A stretch of DNA of 64,000 nt, from the NCBI RefSeq assembly GCF_016706325.1, contig NZ_JADJJX010000002.1, positions 310,001 to 374,000 on the forward strand, in the 5' to 3' direction. Positions 40,510-49,115 of this stretch are shown here, piece by piece (the first letter of the stretch is position 1; the number at the start of each line of letters is the position of its first letter). The translations under genes and the position numbers were made by a program. The stretch comes from Methanothrix sp. GTDB taxonomy: Archaea > Halobacteriota > Methanosarcinia > Methanotrichales > Methanotrichaceae. Below the pieces are notes generated by a model, which saw only the letters and a program-made list of their open reading frames with translations, was not told the origin of the DNA and searched no databases.

Positions 40510-43500
40510 GTTTCAATCCTTGTTTTCGTGGAACTTGCTCTTGATGGATAATATCATCGAAATCGCGAAGGAGAATGGAGGTTTCAATCCTTGTTTTCGT
40601 GGAACTTGCTCTTGATGCCACAAGGCCAACACCACAATCTCCAGAAAAGAGAGTTTCAATCCTTGTTTTCGTGGAACTTGCTCTTGATGTGCTATTGTCC
40701 GTTCCGATTGAGGGTCTTTTACTGAAGTTTCAATCCTTGTTTTCGTGGAACTTGCTCTTGATGACGGTGACACGCGGTTAGAGAACGCTGGATACGTGAA
40801 GTTTCAATCCTTGTTTTCGTGGAACTTGCTCTTGATGCTAGCCGTTGGACTGGTAGGGTGCAATTTATCGTGGTTTCAATCCTTGTTTTCGTGGAACTTG
40901 CTCTTGATGACGGTGACACGCGGTTAGAGAACGCTGGATACGTGAAGTTTCAATCCTTGTTTTCGTGGAACTTGCTCTTGATGACGGTGACACGCGGTTA
41001 GAGAACGCTGGATACGTGAAGTTTCAATCCTTGTTTTCGTGGAACTTGCTCTTGATGTGAATTTATACCTGATGGTGCTGATATGCCGTAGTAGTTTCAA
41101 TCCTTGTTTTCGTGGAACTTGCTCTTGATGCTAGCCGTTGGACTGGTAGGGTGCAATTTATCGTGGTTTCAATCCTTGTTTTCGTGGAACTTGCTCTTGA
41201 TGTTGAGCGCCCAGGAGCTATATGTTTTATCTTTGTTACGTTTCAATCCTTGTTTTCGTGGAACTTGCTCTTGATGCCTATACTGCTTCCATACTGACTT
41301 ACGACATCCGAGTTTCAATCCTTGTTTTCGTGGAACTTGCTCTTGATGCGGGAAAATACATGAATTTCATTATCCACATAGATGTTTCAATCCTTGTTTT
41401 CGTGGAATTTGCTCTTGATGATTGATAGGTGGTGATCAAAATGAAAAAGGAATCTGGAAAGATGTTTCGATCTTTGTCTTCGGGGAACTTGCTCTTGATG
41501 TTCCGGTTTCATACATCAATATATGCGTACATACTAGTTTTAATCTCTGTTTTCGTGGAACTTGCTTTTGATGTGGGTTTGTTACCTGTCCTTATTGTCA
41601 TACCAGCGGTTTCAATCTTTGTCTTCGTGGAGCTTGCTCTTGATGATGGGCGGACGGAATTCGAAATTTATGGTGAAATGGAGTTTCAATCCTTGTTTTC
41701 GTGGAACTTGCTCTTGATGCTTTCTTGGGTTGGAAGAAGCAGAGGTTGAAGAATTGTTTCAATCCTTGTTTTCGTGGAACTTGCTCTTGATGGTTATTGT
41801 TGGGTATGCTCTACCACAGGAGGAGTGAGTTTCAATCCTTGTTTTCGTGGAACTTGCTCTTGATGAAAGGCGTTTATATTTTACGGCCCTGGACGCAGCG
41901 GGTTTCAATCCTTGTTTTCGTGGAACTTGCTCTTGATGAGCGTTTGCAGGCCAACCGGGGGAGGGAGAGGGTCATTGTTTCAATCCTTGTTTTCGTGGAA
42001 CTTGCTCTTGATGTTGATCACCAGCCAATCCACCCTTTTCGTGAATCTGAGTTTCAATCCTTGTTTTCGTGGAACTTGCTCTTGATGGGAAGGTATTGGC
42101 TGGTGACAAATATCTGTATATGATGTTTCAATCCTTGTTTTCGTGGAACTTGCTCTTGATGCTCAGGTGATATAGCTAGTATACCAAATGCTGCCAGAAT
42201 GTAGTTTCAATCCTTGTTTTCGTGGAACTTGCTCTTGATGAGACGGGCAACTGACCGCAGAAGAGTGGGCGGGGATGTTTCAATCCTTGTTTTCGTGGAA
42301 CTTGCTCTTGATGGAAAAACGGGCAGCACTGATGACCGATACGGGTCTGGTTTCAATCCTTGTTTTCGTGGAACTTGCTCTTGATGCGTGGAACTGGGGC
42401 CGCCTTGTGCCAACTGGCTGTGTTTCAATCCTTGTTTTCGTGGAACTTGCTCTTGATGTATATAAAATACAGCTACATACAATATTGCTAGGATGTTTCA
42501 ATCCTTGTTTTCGTGGAACTTGCTCTTGATGGGTGGCCGCACAGATCGCCAACAGCGACCTCTATGGTTTCAATCCTTGTTTTCGTGGAACTTGCTCTTG
42601 ATGCGAGAAGCTCCGAGACAGCGCACGCTCCGGAACGATGTTTCAATCCTTGTTTTCGTGGAACTTGCTCTTGATGATTTTCATTAAATCTTCATTAATA
42701 TAATATTCCATAGTTTCAATCCTTGTTTTCGTGGAACTTGCTCTTGATGGTCAATGGATCCCTGACAGCAACTGGGTTCGTTGTGTTTCAATCCTTGTTT
42801 TCGTGGAACTTGCTCTTGATGATTTGACATGTTTACACCATTTACACACCAAATTGGTTTCAATCCTTGTTTTCGTGGAACTTGCTCTTGATGTATAGAG
42901 GAAGGCGATCTAGAGAATCTTAGGATCGAAGTTTCAATCCTTGTTTTCGTGGAACTTGCTCTTGATGTTGACGACAATTTTCTGCATTGGCTCTTGCATC
43001 TGACGTTTCAATCCTTGTTTTCGTGGAACTTGCTCTTGATGGGGAACATCTCTACGCTGAAGTCCCCGATCTTCATAGTTTCAATCCTTGTTTTCGTGGA
43101 ACTTGCTCTTGATGGGGAACATCTCTACGCTGAAGTCCCCGATCTTCATAGTTTCAATCCTTGTTTTCGTGGAACTTGCTCTTGATGCTTTGCCTCCGAG
43201 GCATGGCAAATCTCAGATCATTTGTTTCAATCCTTGTTTTCGTGGAACTTGCTCTTGATGACATTCACGCTATCATTTCCAGAATCGAGAGCTTCAGGTT
43301 TCAATCCTTGTTTTCGTGGAACTTGCTCTTGATGGCAAGATATTACTTCTCGTGCAGGAATAGGAATTAGTTTCAATCCTTGTTTTCGTGGAACTTGCTC
43401 TTGATGTTTGGGCATACCCCAAAATACCGAAAGCAGATTTCTCGTTTCAATCCTTGTTTTCGTGGAACTTGCTCTTGATGGATGGACTCCGGAACCAGGC

Positions 43501-43920
43501 AGCGTCTGCAAATATTGGTTTCAATCCTTGTTTTCGTGGAACTTGCTCTTGATGTGATGTCTATATGGATGGCGGCGTTTCAAACGTAGAGTTTCAATCC
43601 TTGTTTTCGTGGAACTTGCTCTTGATGGCAAGATATTACTTCTCGTGCAGGAATAGGAATTAGTTTCAATCCTTGTTTTCGTGGAACTTGCTCTTGATGT
43701 TTGGGCATACCCCAAAATACCGAAAGCAGATTTCTCGTTTCAATCCTTGTTTTCGTGGAACTTGCTCTTGATGGATGGACTCCGGAACCAGGCAGCGTCT
43801 GCAAATATTGGTTTCAATCCTTGTTTTCGTGGAACTTGCTCTTGATGTGATGTCTATATGGATGGCGGCGTTTCAAACGTAGAGTTTCAATCCTTGTTTT
43901 CGTGGAACTTGCTCTTGATG
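40510..43920 (-). CRISPR. CRISPR array 1, about 47 repeats of 37 bp
   Basis: The repeat as read on the plus strand starts GTTTCAATCCTTGTTTTC and ends CTTGCTCTTGATG (37 bp); its reverse complement ends GGATTGAAAC, so transcription is leftward from a leader at 43921-44087. Spacers are 34-38 bp. Repeats at 41384, 41464, 41537 and 41609 carry one to five substitutions. Several spacers are repeated: one three times (after 40727, 40909 and 40983), one twice (40838 and 41131), one twice (43042 and 43115), and a 293-bp block of four units is duplicated in tandem at the leader end (43298-43590 and 43591-43883). cas6b lies next to the leader. Confidence 0.98.
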
Positions 43921-44087
43921 AGCAGCTTTTTTTCGTCCTTTTCCTCATTTGACCCCTTTAAACCCTCCTTTTTCAGCCCCCTTCTGGCATGAATGTAATT
44001 TATCAGATGCCTTATAAATTCGTTCCGGCCAGGGAGCCCCTTAATATACTCGGCCCGTAAAAGAGGTTACATGTTGCATATATCTAT
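43921..44087 (-). promoter_or_regulatory. leader of CRISPR array 1
   Basis: The 167 bases between the first-transcribed repeat and the cas6b stop are AT-rich, with a TATA-like TTTATAAGG on the minus strand near 44010-44020 and purine-rich A/G tracts next to the array. The position and strand fit a leader. No gene is present. Confidence 0.7.
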
Positions 44088-44738
44088 TTAAGCCTCAAGC
44101 AGGACAAAACCCCCGGAGCCCGCCCTTCCCAGCCCCATGTGATCAGGAATAGCAAAACAGGTTGTGAACTCTCCTCGAAAGCCTGTGACCTTAGTTCCCT
44201 TGAGCATACAGATCTCATCCTTCATCATCCCCAGGTCAAGCCTGATATGCTCCTTTGCCACATACCCCAGGCCTTTGGACGCTGAGAGGATATTGCCCAC
44301 CAGGATCCTCCTCAACAAATCCCTCTTCTCCTCCTCTGACGCTTCCTTATACCTGACATAGTTCTCCTGGCTGAGGGCTATCCATGGAGTTGCAAACCTG
44401 TAGCTGAGAATCTCTTCTGTGCAGCCGAACTCCTCGCTCTTTACAGTCACCCCCCTCTCCATAATGCAGTAGCAGCGATCTCCCAATTTTATCTCTTTGA
44501 ATTTATTATATATCTCTTTCAGCACCTCCGCCCCTTCATTGATCCCCAGCACTAAAGGAGAGCCATTGAGCATCTTGTATTGGATCAGAGGATAGCGATA
44601 AATCAGCTTATCTGTGATATGCTGATGCAATGAGGGATATTCATTGAAGCTGGTGGCGAAAAACCCGCGCAGCTTTGCCCCATCCCCGCGCATGGGGGTG
44701 TCGGAGTGAAGAGTCAGACGTAAGATCTTCAGTCTCAT
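44088..44738 (-). CDS. cas6: CRISPR endoribonuclease Cas6b
   Basis: Cas6 cuts the CRISPR transcript within the repeat to make crRNAs carrying an 8-nt 5' tag. The 216-residue protein has the Cas6b-type N-terminus (LRGFFATSF, then YRYPLIQYKMLNGSPLVLGI) and a RAMP-like C-terminal half with GNILSASKGLGYVAKEHIRL and a glycine-rich end GLGRAGSGGFVLLEA. A catalytic His is not certain; His168-region or His206-region residues are candidates. It is the last gene of a leftward operon with the Cas3 frames and stands beside the leader of array 1, so processing array 1 is its likely job. It differs from the Cas6 at 47.7 kb. Confidence 0.85.
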   Translation of the reverse strand: MRLKILRLTLHSDTPMRGDGAKLRGFFATSFNEYPSLHQHITDKLIYRYPLIQYKMLNGSPLVLGINEGAEVLKEIYNKFKEIKLGDRCYCIMERGVTVKSEEFGCTEEILSYRFATPWIALSQENYVRYKEASEEEKRDLLRRILVGNILSASKGLGYVAKEHIRLDLGMMKDEICMLKGTKVTGFRGEFTTCFAIPDHMGLGRAGSGGFVLLEA

Positions 44739-44765
44739 CTTATTGCCTTCCTTTTTGCCAGGGGC

Positions 44766-46592
44766 TCATATTATCATGGAACCTTCCCCTGCCCCCTCCC
44801 GTTTGAAGCCCGTTTCCATATCATAGTAGTAGGGAAGCTCTGCTTTAGATATATATCCGATCTCCGAATCTTCATAGACAAGAGAGCGGGCAAATTTCTC
44901 TGGAACTGATATCACATATTCACTGAATTCCTTCTTAATCCTCAGCTTCTTGTCGATTCTTTCTTTGAGATTCTTTTCCATTCTCATATCCAGATATCTT
45001 CTCCAAATGTCTTCCGCCAGATCATCAACCTCAATAAATACATCCACCCTTGGATAATCCTCCTCGATCAATTTAAATCTCTTGCTCAAATCCTTGAAGG
45101 CAAGCTGGGAGAGACATGAGAGGTTCTCTTGCGACTTGCCATCACCCATACCCTTCTTTACTGCTTTGAAATATCTATTATTCAGATCCAGGAACTCTGA
45201 TTCTCTAATTGGGTCGCTTACCTGCTTTAAGATATCAAGAGTCTTGTCTATTAAAAAAGGATCATAGATGTATTTATGGAATTCTCTTCTATCATCCCTT
45301 AATATGAAGACTGAAACCGTCCCCTTATGAGATCCAGAGTTTCTGTTGCACCTTCCTGCTACCTGATTAATAGAGTCCATGGGGGCGAAATCCCGATAGA
45401 CGAAATCGGCATCAATATCCACGCTCGCTTCAATGAGCTGAGTGCTTACGATGACCTTTCTTCTCCTTGAAAGGCCGTCAACTGCCCCTCTCCCTGAAGA
45501 TCTCTTTATATCCTTTGTATCCTTTATATCCTTTGTATCCTTTATATCCTTTGTATCCTTTATATCCTTTGTATCCTTTATATCCTTTGTATCCTTTATA
45601 TCCTTTGTATCCTTTATATCCTTTGTATCCTTTATATCCTTTGTATCCTTTATATCCTTTTTATCCTTTGTATCCTTTATATCCTTTATTCTCTGTATCC
45701 TCTCCTTTGGAACTACATTTGTAGATAAGTAAAAGGTCTCTGTATCCTCAAGCTGCAGCCCTTGCACAGATCTGTAAACCTCACTGGCCGAGGATATCGT
45801 ATTCAGAACAATCAGGAAATCCTTATCAGGATGGGCGATCAGCTCCTCTCCGACCAGAGCCTTGAACTCATCAAGATTCAAAGACCTATCAATCCTGAGA
45901 ATCAGTTCAATCCTGTCCAGCCCCTGGAAGTACTCATTCTTTTTCTGCACAATCTCCTTTATCTCCCCGCCCGCCTCATCGAAGATGAGCGGCTCAGTTG
46001 CAGTGACAAAGATGACATAGCTATTGAATTTTTCACAGAGAACAGTTATGGCATCATGAATCAGCTGCCAGTATTGATGAGGGACCGCCTGCACCTCATC
46101 CAGGATGATTATGGAGTTAGCGAGCTTATTGAATTTTCTGATCAGCTTGTTCTTATTGGAGAAGAGGGTGTAGAAATACTGCCAGAAAGTGGTGACTATT
46201 ATCTCTGCATTCCAGCCTTCCAGAAGCAATAAGCTTTCATCGCTCTTATACTCCTCATTATCTGCTCTCTTATAGCTGACCTCCGCCAGATGATGATGCT
46301 TGAGAAGGAGCCTGGAATCCTCTTGATATCCTCCCCGAGCCAGCACATCTTCAAAGACGCTGTAGTTCTGATCTATTATGCTCAAAAATGGCAGAGCATA
46401 GATTATCCTGGGAGTGTATCCCTTCTCTTCATTCAGCCTCCCTCTGAGCTTAAGGGCAAAGGAAAGAGAGGTCAATGTCTTGCCAGTCCCTGTTGGAACA
46501 TTCAAGGAGAGCACCCCTGTCCTCCAGGTCCCAACCCCTAACCCCAGCCATAGCATCCTCATATATCTGATTCCGCAGAGGATTGATGCCAT
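44766..46592 (-). CDS. cas3: Cas3 helicase part (frame-broken cas3)
   Basis: The superfamily 2 helicase motifs are all present: VPTGTGKTLTS (motif I), PFLSIIDQ (Ia), SIIILDEVQAVPH (DEVQ, motif II), FVTATEPLI (III), IVLNT (IV), VIVSTQLIEASVDID (V) and INQVAGRCNRN (VI). About 60 charged residues of (KDTKDI)n are inserted between motifs IV and V. The true N-terminal continuation is in other frames: near 46503 one G appears missing, so the preceding segment (46450-46797, FQFLYSVLLDADKTDAG and DAMAGVRGWDLEDRG) joins motif I directly. The first 35 or so residues of this frame are therefore not real. Cas3 unwinds and degrades DNA for type I systems. Confidence 0.88.
   Translation of the reverse strand: MASILCGIRYMRMLWLGLGVGTWRTGVLSLNVPTGTGKTLTSLSFALKLRGRLNEEKGYTPRIIYALPFLSIIDQNYSVFEDVLARGGYQEDSRLLLKHHHLAEVSYKRADNEEYKSDESLLLLEGWNAEIIVTTFWQYFYTLFSNKNKLIRKFNKLANSIIILDEVQAVPHQYWQLIHDAITVLCEKFNSYVIFVTATEPLIFDEAGGEIKEIVQKKNEYFQGLDRIELILRIDRSLNLDEFKALVGEELIAHPDKDFLIVLNTISSASEVYRSVQGLQLEDTETFYLSTNVVPKERIQRIKDIKDTKDKKDIKDTKDIKDTKDIKDTKDIKDTKDIKDTKDIKDTKDIKDTKDIKDTKDIKRSSGRGAVDGLSRRRKVIVSTQLIEASVDIDADFVYRDFAPMDSINQVAGRCNRNSGSHKGTVSVFILRDDRREFHKYIYDPFLIDKTLDILKQVSDPIRESEFLDLNNRYFKAVKKGMGDGKSQENLSCLSQLAFKDLSKRFKLIEEDYPRVDVFIEVDDLAEDIWRRYLDMRMEKNLKERIDKKLRIKKEFSEYVISVPEKFARSLVYEDSEIGYISKAELPYYYDMETGFKREGAGEGSMII
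45507..45695. repeat. 18-bp minisatellite inside cas3
   Basis: About ten tandem copies of TATCCTTTGTATCCTTTA keep the frame and encode KDTKDI on the minus strand. They sit between helicase motifs IV and V. Confidence 0.95.
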
Positions 46593-46762
46593 TCATATTG
46601 GAGATAAATCCCCTGCTCTCTCTGTACCTGTCCACTAGATCTTCTGGAAGCTCTAAGCGATCTGAATCTGGATCTGCTTCGCCTAGACCAGCATCAGTCT
46701 TATCTGCATCTAAAAGGACGGAATAGAGAAACTGAAACACAAAATAAAGCTGCAGATCCGTC

Positions 46763-47524
46763 TTATCTCCCAGTCTCCTTATAAGCCGCTTCTCCCTTTC
46801 TGCCGATATCCCTGATAGCGCCTTTTAAAATATAAGATGTTATACTTTCCAAATCTATTTTAAAATTTTTTAAATGCATCCCCTCATCGGAGATGAGCCG
46901 CCTGAGAATCTCATTCAACTCAGCTTTATCATTATCCATCGATCTGATCTGCTCTTCTGCTACCCTTATAATCCTCTCTCCTTCAGAATCCACCTCTTTC
47001 ACCTCATCCATAGCATTGATGAGGTTCCCGTGATGTCTTCTCACTGCAAGGAAAGAGAGGACCGGCAGGTAATCTGTCATCCCTCCATCTCTCTTCAACT
47101 GAATGCTCGATACAGCCTTTGATCCTGTCTCTGATTCAGTCTTTGATCCTGTCTCTGATCCTGCCTTTAACTCAGATTCAGCTATTAATTGATTCAGATA
47201 TTCTTTTATTATTGCATATGTAAAAAATGCCGATAAGAGGCCATGACGGGTGGTCTCCTTGGATCGCATGGATCTCTTTTTTCTCTCATCCTCCTCTTGT
47301 ATATATTCCTGAAAAAAGCGAGTGGCTTTTCCCAGGTCGTGGGTCACGCCCATGAGATATGCCACATCCTCCAAGATCTCCTTCTCCTGATGCCCCAAAT
47401 TGAGGGCCCTCTCTCTGATCATACCTCTGCTCAATCGCCCTACCCGTCCGAGATGATCCACCAGGAGCTTGTCCGGATGAGACCTGAACTCAACCGCAGG
47501 CCAATGGATCACTGGCCCCGGCAC
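46763..47524 (-). CDS. cas3: Cas3 HD nuclease part (frame-broken cas3)
   Basis: This is the HD nuclease that degrades single-stranded DNA fed by the Cas3 helicase. Motifs are PDKLLVDHLGRVGRL, GVTHDLGKATRFFQEYI (the HD pair), TRHGLLSAFFTYA and AVRRHHGNL. A 15-bp minisatellite (about 47105-47170) encodes a GSETGSKTE insertion. The frame ends at 46763, but near 46797 dropping one G from AAAGGGA lets it continue as EKRLIRRLGDKTDLQLYFVF into the linker and helicase, so HD and helicase were one protein of about 900 residues. The start is GTG at 47524. It is divergent from the cas6 on the plus strand. Confidence 0.85.
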   Translation of the reverse strand: MPGPVIHWPAVEFRSHPDKLLVDHLGRVGRLSRGMIRERALNLGHQEKEILEDVAYLMGVTHDLGKATRFFQEYIQEEDERKKRSMRSKETTRHGLLSAFFTYAIIKEYLNQLIAESELKAGSETGSKTESETGSKAVSSIQLKRDGGMTDYLPVLSFLAVRRHHGNLINAMDEVKEVDSEGERIIRVAEEQIRSMDNDKAELNEILRRLISDEGMHLKNFKIDLESITSYILKGAIRDIGRKGEAAYKETGR

Positions 47525-47674
47525 GGTATCCCATTCCGGCTGGAGTAAGGCTCTAAGGTCTCAGTGGAGAAGATTATCTTTTATCTGGCTTTCCGTTCGC
47601 CTCGTGTGAGCCCTTGTCTGGGCTGATGAGCGTTTCATCGCAACATTTTTGCCCTCTTAAATCATCCTCCTCTC

Positions 47675-48652
47675 ATGGGTGATCTCTCGTTATCTCAGTT
47701 CGAGGCAAAGATAATGTTCAGCTCGGAGGCCGATCTCTCCCGCTGGTCGGGAAATACATTACGCAGCGGCTTTGGTGCCCATCTCAGATCCCTGGTCTGC
47801 ATCCATGGGGCTGAAGCGGGGGAAAGAGAGGCAGCAGCTTGCGAGAGCTGTCTGCTCCAAAGGTCATGTGTTTATGATTTCTTCTACAACAGCCGCCCTC
47901 CGGAAGGAGTGAAGGTGCTGCGAAAGCAAAGTGATATCCCCCGGCCATTCGTATTCGACCCACCGTTCTCTGGCCGGCATTCTGCTGGATCGACAAACGA
48001 CTTCAGGTTCACCCTGATTGGGCGGGGCATGGAGTATCTCCCCTACTTTCTGCTCGCTCTGCGGAATCTGGGCGAGAGCGGAATGAGCCGGGGATACCGT
48101 CTGGGCTACGGCAAGTTCTGCATAGAGGCTGTAGATTGCATCGGCTACGGGGCCCGCAATGAGATCTTCTCCGGAGATACTGTCTACAACCGGGCGATCC
48201 CCATGAGCTATCAGGAGATGCTCAAAGCCTCTGCCGAGCACAGAGGAGATCTCACAGTGCGCTTTACGACTCCGGCACAGATCAAGGAAGGGGATAGATA
48301 CACTGCTGCTCCCAGCTTTCGGGGGTTGATCTCCAGGCTGCTCTTCCGGGCCAATGCCCTGGCGGAGTTCTATGGATCGGGAATGCTCTATGACAACGAG
48401 CAGGTGCTATCCATCCTCGGCCACTGCCGGCAGGTGAGCATAGCCAGGGCCAATACCGAGGAGATCAGGACAAAGAGATACTTCCACAAGCAGAAGATGA
48501 AAAAGCAGAATCTTCCCCCATCCTTCGTCGGCGAGATAACCTATCGGGGAGAGTTCCCCCGGGAGGTCATGGCTCTTTTAGAGCTGGGCAGGCTCATCCA
48601 TGTGGGGAAGATGGCAACCTTTGGGAATGGTATGTATGAGGTTGAGGTTTGA
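47675..48652 (+). CDS. cas6: CRISPR endoribonuclease Cas6 (PF10040-like RAMP)
   Basis: The 325-residue protein has a RAMP fold typical of the larger Cas6 group: NTLRSGFGAHLRSLVC, a Cys pair CESCLLQRSC near 52-61 that may bind zinc, FRFTLIGRGMEYLPYFLLAL, SRGYRLGYGKF, and the diagnostic C-terminal end FVGEITYRGEFPREVMALLE followed by LGRLIHVGKMATFGNGMYEV. It differs in length and motifs from the Cas6b 3 kb to the left. Its position upstream of, and in the same direction as, array 2 suggests it cuts array 2 transcripts. It shares a 150-base divergent promoter region with the HD gene. Confidence 0.88.
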   Translation: MGDLSLSQFEAKIMFSSEADLSRWSGNTLRSGFGAHLRSLVCIHGAEAGEREAAACESCLLQRSCVYDFFYNSRPPEGVKVLRKQSDIPRPFVFDPPFSGRHSAGSTNDFRFTLIGRGMEYLPYFLLALRNLGESGMSRGYRLGYGKFCIEAVDCIGYGARNEIFSGDTVYNRAIPMSYQEMLKASAEHRGDLTVRFTTPAQIKEGDRYTAAPSFRGLISRLLFRANALAEFYGSGMLYDNEQVLSILGHCRQVSIARANTEEIRTKRYFHKQKMKKQNLPPSFVGEITYRGEFPREVMALLELGRLIHVGKMATFGNGMYEVEV

Positions 48653-48669
48653 TGCACAGAAGATTTTTT

Positions 48670-48739
48670 GTATGTGTTTAGCTGGCCAGTCTTATGGTCA
48701 GCATTTGGAGATAATTCAATTCTCACTGCCCCCATGCTG
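48670..48739 (-). mobile_element. isolated terminal fragment of an IS66-type element
   Basis: The 70 bases match the right end of the IS in array 2 (54890-54959, reversed) with about ten mismatches, including the terminus GTATGTGTTTAGCT (one difference). The minus strand would encode NADHKTGQLNTY, the same C-terminal residues as the IS copy. No other part of the element is nearby. Confidence 0.75.
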
Positions 48740-48869
48740 GATTATAATTAAAGCAGATCTATTCAGGCTATTTTTGTGGGTGCCGCAGGTTGATCTGCAG
48801 CCTTCTCTCGCTAATGACTGCATCTTCTCAAATCCGGGAAGGCCTGGATATATACGCCCTTATTGTTGA

Positions 48870-49115
48870 TGTATTTATATTTATTTTAAAATTATTATTT
48901 TAAGCGAAGCCCGATGCTGAGCTGTCTCTGCTCTGGAAGGAATCCATAACGCATGAATCTGTTCCAGGGATTCATAGAGGCTATAGATATTGATTACAAA
49001 TGCCCTTCGCCAGAGTTTAAATACCCCCTTGCATTCAATAGGCTGGCGAAATGACCCCTATTAAAAGGACCATCCAGGCGTAAGGTTTAAGCCAATTGGG
49101 CTCTTTTGAGGGGCT
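48870..49115 (+). promoter_or_regulatory. leader and promoter of CRISPR array 2
   Basis: An AT-rich tract (48868-48902, TTTATATTTATTTTAAAATT) is followed by about 200 bases without genes. GAGTTTAAATACCCC near 49012-49026 looks like BRE plus TATA and would start transcription about 70 bases before the first repeat. The rest of 48740-48869 holds nothing recognisable. Confidence 0.65.

Noticed and set aside
40575..43804. Many open frames of 60-110 codons on both strands across array 1 (repeating VSILVFVELALD or HQEQVPRKQGLK)
   Set aside because: They are translations of the CRISPR repeat with spacers between; the peptide repeats every 37 plus 35-38 bases and has no start signals.
45442..45732. 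Plus-strand frames of hydrophobic FISFVSF or YPLYPLYPL repeats
   Set aside because: They are the reverse reading of the 18-bp minisatellite inside cas3.
48600..48869. Plus-strand frame of 89 codons after cas6
   Set aside because: It overlaps the cas6 end and runs through the orphan IS66 terminus; no domain and no ribosome site.
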